Below are positions 1-8,184 of a stretch of DNA of 35,165 nucleotides, piece by piece. The stretch comes from Candidatus Pelagibacter sp. (lineage in GTDB: Bacteria; Pseudomonadota; Alphaproteobacteria; Pelagibacterales; Pelagibacteraceae): contig NZJW01000003.1 of NCBI GenBank assembly GCA_002692055.1, forward strand, positions 1-35,165. The letters run 5' to 3'. The position numbers and the translations under genes were made by a program. The notes beneath the pieces are model-generated. The model saw only the letters and a list, made by a program, of their open reading frames with translations, was not told the DNA's origin and ran no database searches. Position 1 is the first letter of the stretch, and every line of letters starts with the position of its first letter.

Positions 1-195
1 AATCTCTCCCCCATCACCATCCCACACCACCCCCACCATCCCATCATCTATAAGGAAAGTAGGGGCCTCTATAAGGAAAGTAGGGCGACATTCCGCCCAA
101 ACCTTAAATCTGCAATCTCTCCCCCATCACCATCCCACAACACCCCCACCATCCCATCATCTATAAGGAAAGTAGGGGCCTCTATAAGGAAAGTA
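1..195. repeat. Long tandem duplication: 82-bp unit at 1-82 and 114-195 (period 113), each containing an internal 15-bp direct repeat (tctataaggaaagta, period 21)
   Basis: Direct comparison: aatctctcccccatcaccatcccaca[c/a]cacccccaccatcccatcatctataaggaaagtaggggcctctataaggaaagta occurs twice with one mismatch (position 27 c vs 140 a). tctataaggaaagta occurs at 47-61 and 68-82, and again in the second copy. Confidence 0.95.
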
Positions 196-220
196 CTGGG
201 AGCCTTCTCGAGCCTTGTCA

Positions 221-292
221 GCAAACGAGATACTGGATTTCTTAAGTTAAGAAATTTCTGTCTGTGGGCAAACGAGATACTGGATTTCTTAA
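221..292. repeat. 25-bp direct repeat gcaaacgagatactggatttcttaa, two copies (221-245, 268-292; period 47)
   Basis: Identical 25-mers by eye. The first copy runs into a perfect inverted repeat atttcttaa-g-ttaagaaat (237-255). Confidence 0.95.
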
Positions 293-322
293 CGCGGTTT
301 TTCTTATTACCATAGGGGGGTG

Positions 323-362
323 TATTATATTATATTATATTATATTATATTATATTATATAT
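323..362. repeat. Pentanucleotide microsatellite (attat)n
   Basis: About 7-8 uninterrupted units of attat/tatat between 323 and 362, immediately downstream of prmC. Confidence 0.95.
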
Positions 363-396
363 TTATTTTGATGTATCAAATGAACATAAATCTCTC

Positions 397-1263
397 TTAT
401 TGTAAAGTATAATTTTTAATTTTTTTTGCTAAAATACATCTAATTTGATCATTAATTAACTTGTATTTTTGTACTACAATAAAACCATTTAACTTTAACA
501 TCGTTTGTATACTCTTAAATTGGTAATCACCAATTTCAAAAGCAAGATATCCATTTAATTTCAACTTTGTTTTAAAATTATTAATTATTTTTTTAAAAAA
601 AAATAATCCGTTTTTATTATCTGCTACTAATGCATTTTTAGGCTCATAAAATTTTACAGTATTATTTAAGCTAGCGTACTCAGAAAGTTTTAAATATGGT
701 GGATTTGAAATAATTAAATCAAACTTTTTTTCTGTTATAAATTTACAAAGATCTGCGTGAATAATTTTAATTCTATTATTTAAATTATATTTTTTAATAT
801 TAATTTTACTATTTAAGATAGCTTCCTTTGATATATCAAATGCTAAAGCATATGATTTTTTAAAATGGTCTAGTAGAGATAAACTTATACACCCGGATCC
901 ACAGCCAATATCTAAAAAATGAAGCTTGGAGTCTTTTTTAATCTTTGAACAAACCATATCAATTAAAACCTCGGTTTCAGGTCTAGGTATTAATATATTT
1001 TTCGAAACATCAATGTTAAAATTCCAAAAGTTTTTTTTGTTTATTATTTTTGAAACAGGTTTTAATTTTCTTCTTTCTTTAATCTTATTAAAAAATAAAT
1101 TTATCTCTTCAGTATTTAAAGTATATTTCAAGTTTGAGAACAACTCTAACCTATTATCTTTTTTTAAAATATGGGACAAAATTATTTCACAATCTAATTT
1201 ATAACTAGAAGATTTTCCATTAAGAATGGAATAAGATTTATTTAGTGCTGATAATATATTCAT
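397..1263 (-). CDS. prmC: Peptide chain release factor N(5)-glutamine methyltransferase PrmC/HemK
   Basis: Class I SAM methyltransferase motif (FLDIGCGSGCISLSLL) and ISNPPY glutamine-methyltransferase motif; adjacent to prfA. Confidence 0.95.
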   Translation of the reverse strand: MNILSALNKSYSILNGKSSSYKLDCEIILSHILKKDNRLELFSNLKYTLNTEEINLFFNKIKERRKLKPVSKIINKKNFWNFNIDVSKNILIPRPETEVLIDMVCSKIKKDSKLHFLDIGCGSGCISLSLLDHFKKSYALAFDISKEAILNSKINIKKYNLNNRIKIIHADLCKFITEKKFDLIISNPPYLKLSEYASLNNTVKFYEPKNALVADNKNGLFFFKKIINNFKTKLKLNGYLAFEIGDYQFKSIQTMLKLNGFIVVQKYKLINDQIRCILAKKIKNYTLQ

Positions 1264-2330
1264 TAATTTTCTAGCTGCTGTTCTTGATACTGAATTTGTA
1301 ATGCATCAGAAATTTCAGAAAAAATATCGCCTGATAAAAAATCTGATAATTTGTGTAATGTTAAATTAATTCTATGATCAGTCACTCGACCTTGAGGAAA
1401 GTTATAAGTACGTATTCTCTCAGATCTATCACCTGAACCGATTTGAGATTTTCTATTAGATGATCTTTCTCTCTCTAGTTTGCTTCTCTCATAATCGTAT
1501 AGTTTTGATCTTAAAATTTTTAGTGCTTTTGCTTTATTTTTATGCTGAGATTTTTCATCCTGCTGTGAAATTACTATACCACTTGGAAGATGAGTAACTC
1601 TAACTGCGCTATCAGTTGTATTTACAGACTGGCCACCAGGTCCACTAGATCTGAACACATCAATCCTTAAATCATTATCATCTATTTTGACGTCTATGTC
1701 TTCCGCTTCTGGTAGAACAGCAACAGTAGCTGCGGAAGTGTGAACTCTTCCTTGAGTTTCTGTTTTAGGAACCCTCTGAACACGATGAACACCTGACTCA
1801 AATTTTAATTTTGAAAAAACGTTTTTTCCACTAACCGAAAATACAACTTCTTTATATCCACCTGCATCACTAGGTGAAATGGTAATTAATTCTGTTTTCC
1901 AACCATTGCTAATTGCAACTTTTTGATACATTTCGTATAAATCACCAGCAAATAATGAGGCTTCCAAACCACCTGTCCCTGCTCTAATTTCAATTATAGC
2001 ATTTTTTTCATCTGCTTCGTCCTTTGGTAGCATAAAAATTTTAATTTTCGTTTCTAGTTCAATCATTTTACTTTTCATATCTTCTAATTCAATTTCAGCC
2101 ATTTCCTTAAGCTCTTTATCAATTGATTTGTCCATCAAAATTTGTTCAGAATCATTTTTATTTTCTAACATTTTTAAATATATTTTTACTTCTTCGATAA
2201 TGTCTCCGATTGATGAATACTCTTTTGAGTTTTTAACGTAAGTACTTTTGTCAATATTTGTCTGGGACAATGCTTTTTCTAGTGTCTCGTATCTTACTAC
2301 AATTTCTCTGACTTTATTTATTGGAAGCAT
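1263..2330 (-). CDS. prfA: Peptide chain release factor 1
   Basis: GGQ motif in [21 protein letters not shown] and a class I RF domain; full length at 355 aa. Confidence 0.97.
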   Translation of the reverse strand: MLPINKVREIVVRYETLEKALSQTNIDKSTYVKNSKEYSSIGDIIEEVKIYLKMLENKNDSEQILMDKSIDKELKEMAEIELEDMKSKMIELETKIKIFMLPKDEADEKNAIIEIRAGTGGLEASLFAGDLYEMYQKVAISNGWKTELITISPSDAGGYKEVVFSVSGKNVFSKLKFESGVHRVQRVPKTETQGRVHTSAATVAVLPEAEDIDVKIDDNDLRIDVFRSSGPGGQSVNTTDSAVRVTHLPSGIVISQQDEKSQHKNKAKALKILRSKLYDYERSKLERERSSNRKSQIGSGDRSERIRTYNFPQGRVTDHRINLTLHKLSDFLSGDIFSEISDALQIQYQEQQLEN

Positions 2331-3432
2331 TTCGATTTTTTCTTATTTCATCCGCTTTCTTTTCGACAAGTGAAACTACATGATCAATAATATTTTTGTT
2401 AGGTACCTTGTGATTTTGTAAACCTGAAAGATATATCATATTATTGCCTTTGCCACCTCCTGTTAAGCCTATGTCTGTTTGAGCTGCCTCACCTGGACCA
2501 TTAACTACGCATCCAATAATTGAAAGTGTAATTGACTCTTTAATATGTGTTAACTTTTTTTCTAAAATTTCTACAGTTTTAATTACTTCAAATGCTTGCC
2601 TAGCGCACGAGGGGCACGAAATAATATTAACTCCTCTCTTTTTAAGACCTAGACTCTTGAGTATTTCTAAACCTGCCTTAACCTCCTCTATTGGATCTGC
2701 AGACAAAGAAACTCTAATTGTATCTCCAATTCCTTCAAGCAGTAATAGTCCAAGACCTATGGAAGATTTAACTGTTCCAGAAAATAACCCGCCAGCTTCA
2801 GTGATACCTAGATGAAGAGGGTAATCACATTTTTTAGCTAAAAGTCTATATGATCCAATTGCCAAAAAAATATCTGACGCTTTGACACTAATTTTAAAAT
2901 TATTAAAATTATTTTCTTCTAAAAGATCAATATTCTTTTTTGCACTTTCAACAAGTGCTTCGGGACAAGGTTCTTTATACTTTTCTAGTATCTCTCTTTC
3001 TAACGAACCTCCATTGACACCTATTCGAATTGAACAATTATGATCTTTTGCTGCCTTAACCACCTCAGCAACTCTATCTTTTGAGCCAATATTACCAGGA
3101 TTTATTCTTAGACAACTAGCTCCTGCCTTTGCTGCTTCAATCGCCCTTTGATAATGAAAATGAATGTCAGCAATGATTGGTACTTCTACGTTTTTAATAA
3201 TTTCTGTAAGAGATTTAGTAGACTCTTTGTCTGGACATGAAATTCTTACAATATCTGCTCCTGCTTCATGAATTGCATTAGTTTGATTTATGGTACTCTT
3301 TATATCAGTGGTCAAGGTATTAGTCATTGACTGAACTGAAATTGGATTGGATCCACCTATTTTAACCTTTCCAACACTTATCTCTTTTGACAATCTTCTT
3401 TTTATATCTCGGAATGGTCTCACTGAAGTCAT
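2314..3432 (-). CDS. ispG: 4-hydroxy-3-methylbut-2-en-1-yl diphosphate synthase (GcpE)
   Basis: GcpE hallmarks: [39 protein letters not shown]. Confidence 0.97.
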   Translation of the reverse strand: MTSVRPFRDIKRRLSKEISVGKVKIGGSNPISVQSMTNTLTTDIKSTINQTNAIHEAGADIVRISCPDKESTKSLTEIIKNVEVPIIADIHFHYQRAIEAAKAGASCLRINPGNIGSKDRVAEVVKAAKDHNCSIRIGVNGGSLEREILEKYKEPCPEALVESAKKNIDLLEENNFNNFKISVKASDIFLAIGSYRLLAKKCDYPLHLGITEAGGLFSGTVKSSIGLGLLLLEGIGDTIRVSLSADPIEEVKAGLEILKSLGLKKRGVNIISCPSCARQAFEVIKTVEILEKKLTHIKESITLSIIGCVVNGPGEAAQTDIGLTGGGKGNNMIYLSGLQNHKVPNKNIIDHVVSLVEKKADEIRKNRNASNK

Positions 3433-3442
3433 AATTTTCTAT

Positions 3443-4660
3443 TTAATCTAATTCAAATACAGAGTGCAATGTTTTTACTGCTAGCTCTACATTTTTATCG
3501 TTAACTAATACTGAAATTCTTATTTCGGATGTTGAAATAACTAATATGTTGATATTTTTTGAGGATAAAGCGTCAAACATTTTATATGCCACACCCGGGT
3601 GTGTTATCATTCCTGCGCCAACAATTGAAACTTTTGACACCTTTGCATCAGTTAACAAGTCATCATAATCAATATTTTTTTTTAGCTCATTAATTATGTT
3701 TTTAGCTTTGGGCATATCATCACGCTTAACAGTAAATGTTACATCAGTCTTTTTACTGTCTGCAGAAATATTTTGCACTATCATGTCAATAATTATATTT
3801 TGGTCATTTAAAGGTTTAAAAATCGCCGAAGCAACTCCTGGTTTATCTTTCACACCTATTAAAGTTATTTTGGCGTCATCGTTAGTATATGCAACTCCAG
3901 TGATCACTTTATTATAGGAAATTTTATCATCAGATAAAATTTGTGTACCACTTTTTTCTGGTGAGAAAGTTGATTTTACAAATATTTCTACATTATTCAT
4001 CATTGCTTTTTGCACCGATGAACTTTGCATTACCTTTGCTCCTAAAGATGACATTTCTAAAATTTCATCATAAGATATTTTCTCAATTTTCTTTGCCTCA
4101 TTACATATCTGAGGGTTCGTTGTGAATATACCTTCAACATCTGTGAAAATTTCACATCTATCTGCATTTAAAGCTTTTGCTACTGCAACCGCAGATGCAT
4201 CGGACCCCCCTCTACCTATAGTAGAAATTTTCATTTGTTCAGAAATACCCTGGAAACCAGGTACAATAACAACATAATCTTCATCTAAATATTTGAAGAT
4301 AGATTTAGAATTGACTGATAATATTCTACTATTTTTATGTTGACCTTCGGTAACAATTGGAATTTGCCAAGCTAGCATTGACCTAGCTTTAACGCCTTTA
4401 TCAATAAGACATCCAGATAAGAGTGCGGACGTCACTTGCTCTCCTGAAGATAATAATACATCATACTCTTCATTTGAGAAATTTTTTGAAATAGCTTTTG
4501 ATTTTTCGCATAAATCATTAGTCACACCAGCCATAGCTGAAACTACCACTACTATTTTTATGCTGTTTTTTTTTTTACTTTTAATAATATCAGCAACATT
4601 TTTAATTCTGTCAATATTTGCAACAGATGTACCGCCAAATTTCATTACTATTGTGTTCAT
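3443..4660 (-). CDS. lysC: Aspartate kinase
   Basis: MKFGGTSVAN N-terminus, GRGGSDASAVAVA, FTDVEGIFTTNP, and C-terminal ACT domains. Confidence 0.97.
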   Translation of the reverse strand: MNTIVMKFGGTSVANIDRIKNVADIIKSKKKNSIKIVVVVSAMAGVTNDLCEKSKAISKNFSNEEYDVLLSSGEQVTSALLSGCLIDKGVKARSMLAWQIPIVTEGQHKNSRILSVNSKSIFKYLDEDYVVIVPGFQGISEQMKISTIGRGGSDASAVAVAKALNADRCEIFTDVEGIFTTNPQICNEAKKIEKISYDEILEMSSLGAKVMQSSSVQKAMMNNVEIFVKSTFSPEKSGTQILSDDKISYNKVITGVAYTNDDAKITLIGVKDKPGVASAIFKPLNDQNIIIDMIVQNISADSKKTDVTFTVKRDDMPKAKNIINELKKNIDYDDLLTDAKVSKVSIVGAGMITHPGVAYKMFDALSSKNINILVISTSEIRISVLVNDKNVELAVKTLHSVFELD

Positions 4661-4727
4661 TTTATTAATTTAAATTTGTACTTAAATACTCTTCAGTTAT
4701 AAATTAAACAATACTAACTATAAAAAA

Positions 4728-5459
4728 ATGCAAAATAAAAATACAGCAAATAAAGAAGAGGTTAATAAATTCAATAAACTTGCAAAAGAGTGGTGGGATC
4801 CTAATGGTAAATTTGCCCCTATTCATAAATTTAATCCAGTAAGGCAAGAGTACCTAATTAATAAAATTTCTGAGCATTTTAGCTTTGACCTCAGTATAGA
4901 AAAGCCATTCAAAAAAATAGATATTTTAGATGTTGGCTGTGGTGGTGGACTTTTATGTGAGCCACTGAGTCGCCTAGGTGCAAATATGACAGGTATTGAT
5001 GCAGCCAGAACCAATATCGAAGTAGCAAAACTACATATGATCGAAAGTGATTTAAAAATAAACTATTTAAATAAAAAACCTGAAGAAATTATAGATAAAA
5101 AATTTGATGTAATTTTGTGTATGGAAATTATTGAGCACGTAGAAGATGTAGATTTTTTTATTGATAGCTGTATTAAGCTTTTAAATAAAAACGGTATAAT
5201 TTTCTTTGCTACTTTAAACAAAACATTAAAATCATTTGTACTTGCTATAATTGGTGCAGAATACGTACTAAGATGGCTTCCAATAGGGACCCACGATTGG
5301 AAAAAATTTATTTCTCCAAATCAAATTATTAATAAGGTTTCAAGACATTACCTTTCATACGTTGAGACAAAAGGTGTTGTGTACAATCCGTTAAAAAAAA
5401 TTTGGAAGTTGAGTAATGACATAGATGTAAACTATATGTGTTATTTTAAGAAGAATTAA
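4728..5459 (+). CDS. ubiG: Bifunctional 3-demethylubiquinone 3-O-methyltransferase / 2-octaprenyl-6-hydroxyphenol methylase
   Basis: EEVNKFNKLAKEWWDPNGKFAPIHKFNPVR and ILDVGCGGGLLCEPLSRLGA are typical of UbiG. Confidence 0.95.
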   Translation: MQNKNTANKEEVNKFNKLAKEWWDPNGKFAPIHKFNPVRQEYLINKISEHFSFDLSIEKPFKKIDILDVGCGGGLLCEPLSRLGANMTGIDAARTNIEVAKLHMIESDLKINYLNKKPEEIIDKKFDVILCMEIIEHVEDVDFFIDSCIKLLNKNGIIFFATLNKTLKSFVLAIIGAEYVLRWLPIGTHDWKKFISPNQIINKVSRHYLSYVETKGVVYNPLKKIWKLSNDIDVNYMCYFKKN

Positions 5460-5872
5460 TTATCAGTTTTATTCAACCAAGGAACTGTATGTGTCTCGAT
5501 ACCCTCTTCATATAGTTCCTTTTTTTCTTCTGGTGTAGCCTTTCCATAAATATTTCTAATATTTTTTTTATCATAATGAATTGATCTAGCCTCAGTTACA
5601 AATTTTTCTCCAACATACTCAGCATTGTTTTCAACATATTTTCTTAGATCATTTAATTTTTTATTTACGATTTTTAAAAATGTTTTTTGATTTGAATTTA
5701 ATTCTTTTCTAGATGAGATCTGTGGAGACATAATTTTTTTGCAAACATTATTTGATTTGCCGCACTGACAAGATAATATATTTTTTTTTTCTAAATTATC
5801 GTATTCTTTAGAATTTGAAAACCAACTTTCAAATTCCTCTCCGCACTCGCACTTTAGTTGGTATTTAATCAT
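5456..5872 (-). CDS. DUF1178 family protein
   Basis: N-terminal MIKYQLKCECGEEFESWFSNSKEYD...LSCQCGKS Cys-pair ribbon, followed by K-x-MSPQIS, as in DUF1178. Confidence 0.8.
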   Translation of the reverse strand: MIKYQLKCECGEEFESWFSNSKEYDNLEKKNILSCQCGKSNNVCKKIMSPQISSRKELNSNQKTFLKIVNKKLNDLRKYVENNAEYVGEKFVTEARSIHYDKKNIRNIYGKATPEEKKELYEEGIETHTVPWLNKTDN

Positions 5873-5914
5873 GTTAGAAAAGTAATATTCAATTTTATTT
5901 TTTCAATAGTATAA

Positions 5915-6442
5915 TTATTTTTTTTCAAAAAATAAAATTACCCTACCTAAAGTAATGCCAAATTTCTTTACTTTAGCAATATTAAGTAAATACCCATCCT
6001 CTTGTAAAAACATCCAATCATCAAATTTAACATTAATTTTTTTATTTCCCACTTGAAGTTTAAAAGCATATTTCCAGTTAAAGGCATTGCCACTAATGAA
6101 TCCACCTGCCTTACCTATTACACCTTCCGCAAAACCTGAATAAGCATTCGGATTATTTTTATCCTTTTCTATTTTCCATTCGCGATAATCTTTGGTGCCA
6201 TCATCATATATAAAGTCTTCTTTCAATGTTAAATATTTACCATCCCAAGTGCCGTAGATGAATACTTTGAAACTTTTTTTAATATTTCCAAATCTATCCT
6301 CGAAAACACCTCTCGCTATTGTTTTCCCACTAAAATACTCTTCTAGCTTAAGTTTTGGTTTTTTATCTCTATAGTCTTCTAAATTCATACTTGAACATCC
6401 ATTTATTAATAAAAATATAAGAATTATTATAATATTTTTCAT
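5915..6442 (-). CDS. DUF3833-like lipoprotein
   Basis: Lipobox-like LLINGC near the N-terminus. LEEYFSGKTIARGVFEDRFGN...F..FIYGTWDG...L.EDFIYDDG resembles DUF3833. Confidence 0.75.
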   Translation of the reverse strand: MKNIIIILIFLLINGCSSMNLEDYRDKKPKLKLEEYFSGKTIARGVFEDRFGNIKKSFKVFIYGTWDGKYLTLKEDFIYDDGTKDYREWKIEKDKNNPNAYSGFAEGVIGKAGGFISGNAFNWKYAFKLQVGNKKINVKFDDWMFLQEDGYLLNIAKVKKFGITLGRVILFFEKK

Positions 6443-6846
6443 AATTTATAATATCGATTTTTTAACCTTTTTAAAATCAATAAACCTCCATTTAAAAATT
6501 TATTTGGAAAAGGTCCAGTTTTACTGATCCATAAGTAATTTTGAGTATCTTTATTTTTAATAGTACCTTTCCATTTATGTAAACAAAATAAATTCATAAT
6601 AATATAACTTTTTTTATCATATGAGTGAATTACGATATCTAAATTTTTTAAATTTTTTATATCTACTATAATATCAAGCTCTTCAAATAACTCTCTCTTA
6701 ATAGCTTCTTCAAAAGTTTCATTTTTCCCAAGCTTTCCACCGGGAAATTCCCAAAATTTGCCAAAATATTTATTTGCTGGTCTTTGAGTTACTAAAATTT
6801 TATTTTTTTTAATTAAGATGCAAATTGATACAAAGATAAAATTCAC
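6439..6846 (-). CDS. mutT: Nudix hydrolase, 8-oxo-dGTP diphosphatase (MutT-like)
   Basis: Nudix box GGKLGKNETFEEAIKRELFEEL and VTQRPANKYFGKFWEFPGGK; next to argJ as in other alphaproteobacteria. Confidence 0.85.
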   Translation of the reverse strand: MNFIFVSICILIKKNKILVTQRPANKYFGKFWEFPGGKLGKNETFEEAIKRELFEELDIIVDIKNLKNLDIVIHSYDKKSYIIMNLFCLHKWKGTIKNKDTQNYLWISKTGPFPNKFLNGGLLILKRLKNRYYKL

Positions 6847-8109
6847 TTAATTCCTATAATCCGCATTAATTGAAATATATTTGTGTGTTAAATCGCAACT
6901 AAAAGCTTTAAATTCTGATCTACCAAGATTTAGGTCGATCAATATTTTTATTTCATTTCCTTTCATATATTCTGATGCTTGATTTTCTTTATAATTTTTA
7001 GATATGCAGCCGTTTTTGTAAATGAATTGATTGCCTAATTTTAAATTAATTTTTTGGACATTCACTTTAGAATTTGATTTTCCAATAGCCATTAATATTC
7101 TGCCCCAATTAGGATCTTCGCCTGCGATTGCAGTTTTAACAAGTTGAGAATTTGCTACAGAAAAAGCTGTTTGTTTTCCATCCTTATAATTTTTTGCTCC
7201 AACCACATGTATTTCTATAAATTTACTAGCACCTTCACCATCAATTGTAATTTGTTTGGCTAATGCGAGCATGACCTCTTTTAATTGACTTTCAAAAATT
7301 TTAAATTCTTTTGACCTCGCATTTATTATTTTCTTATTATTTGCTTTTTCAGTTGAAAAAAGCAAAACCATGTCATTCGTTGATGTATCGCCATCAACGC
7401 TGATTGCATTAAAGGTTTTGTCCAAGTTATTTTTTAAAGCCAGTTTTAATAATTTTTTTGAAATATTTAAATTTGTAAAAATAAATCCTAGCATTGTACC
7501 CATGTTAGGAAAAATCATTCCGGAACCTTTAGCTATACCTGCTATGTGAATTTTTTGTTTGTTTATGAAAAAAGATGTTTTGCTTAATTTTGGAATCGTA
7601 TCAGTTGTCATAATTGCTTTTGCTGCTTCCAGCCAACTTTTAGCAAGTGTTATATTGTTTTCTTTTATAAGTTTTGGTATTGATTTTTTAATTTTTTCAA
7701 CAGGAAATCTCTCACCGATAACACCTGTTGAGGCAAAATAGCATTCACTTTCTCTTATATTTAATTTTTCAGAAATTTTTTTTCTGATCATTTTTAAAGA
7801 ATTAAATCCTTGTCTACCAGTAAGTGCATTGGCATTTTTTGTATTTACAAATAGAACTTTAATCTTTTTGGATTTTGGCTGTTTATTCCATTTTATACAC
7901 TCAGCAAAAATTTTAGACTTAGTGTAAACTCCAGCATGACTTGCTCCATTTTCAAAGTAAAAAAGGCACAAATCTTTTCTAGTCTTTTTTTTATATAAAT
8001 TTGCACTAGATGAAGAGATTTTTATTCCATCTATCACTGGTAAATCAATAAAAGACCCCTTTTTTTTTAGAAATTGGGTTTTAAAATATTTTTTAAGTTT
8101 TGAATTCAT
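6847..8109 (-). CDS. argJ: Bifunctional ornithine/glutamate N-acetyltransferase
   Basis: IAGIAKGSGMIFPNMGTMLGFIFTN autoproteolysis/catalytic region, AGEDPNWGRILMAIG, and C-terminal DLTHKYISINADYRN. Confidence 0.96.
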   Translation of the reverse strand: MNSKLKKYFKTQFLKKKGSFIDLPVIDGIKISSSSANLYKKKTRKDLCLFYFENGASHAGVYTKSKIFAECIKWNKQPKSKKIKVLFVNTKNANALTGRQGFNSLKMIRKKISEKLNIRESECYFASTGVIGERFPVEKIKKSIPKLIKENNITLAKSWLEAAKAIMTTDTIPKLSKTSFFINKQKIHIAGIAKGSGMIFPNMGTMLGFIFTNLNISKKLLKLALKNNLDKTFNAISVDGDTSTNDMVLLFSTEKANNKKIINARSKEFKIFESQLKEVMLALAKQITIDGEGASKFIEIHVVGAKNYKDGKQTAFSVANSQLVKTAIAGEDPNWGRILMAIGKSNSKVNVQKINLKLGNQFIYKNGCISKNYKENQASEYMKGNEIKILIDLNLGRSEFKAFSCDLTHKYISINADYRN

Positions 8110-8184
8110 AAGTTTAAAAGTTGATATTTTAATGATTTATAAGGTACATAAGCAGAATTTACTATTAATAAAAAATGTAAAATT

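Noticed and set aside
1-292. Possible CRISPR array
   Set aside because: Repeats are two-copy only, with unequal periods (21, 47, 113) and no regular repeat-spacer architecture. No cas genes are present.
926-1204. 92-aa + strand ORF
   Set aside because: Antisense to prmC, hydrophobic low-complexity translation; by-product of AT-rich coding on the other strand.
3696-4125. Two + strand ORFs (3696..3917, 3943..4125)
   Set aside because: Antisense inside lysC, which is full length with clear motifs.
4823-5014. 63-aa - strand ORF
   Set aside because: Antisense inside ubiG; no recognisable features.
7559-7741. 60-aa + strand ORF
   Set aside because: Antisense inside argJ.
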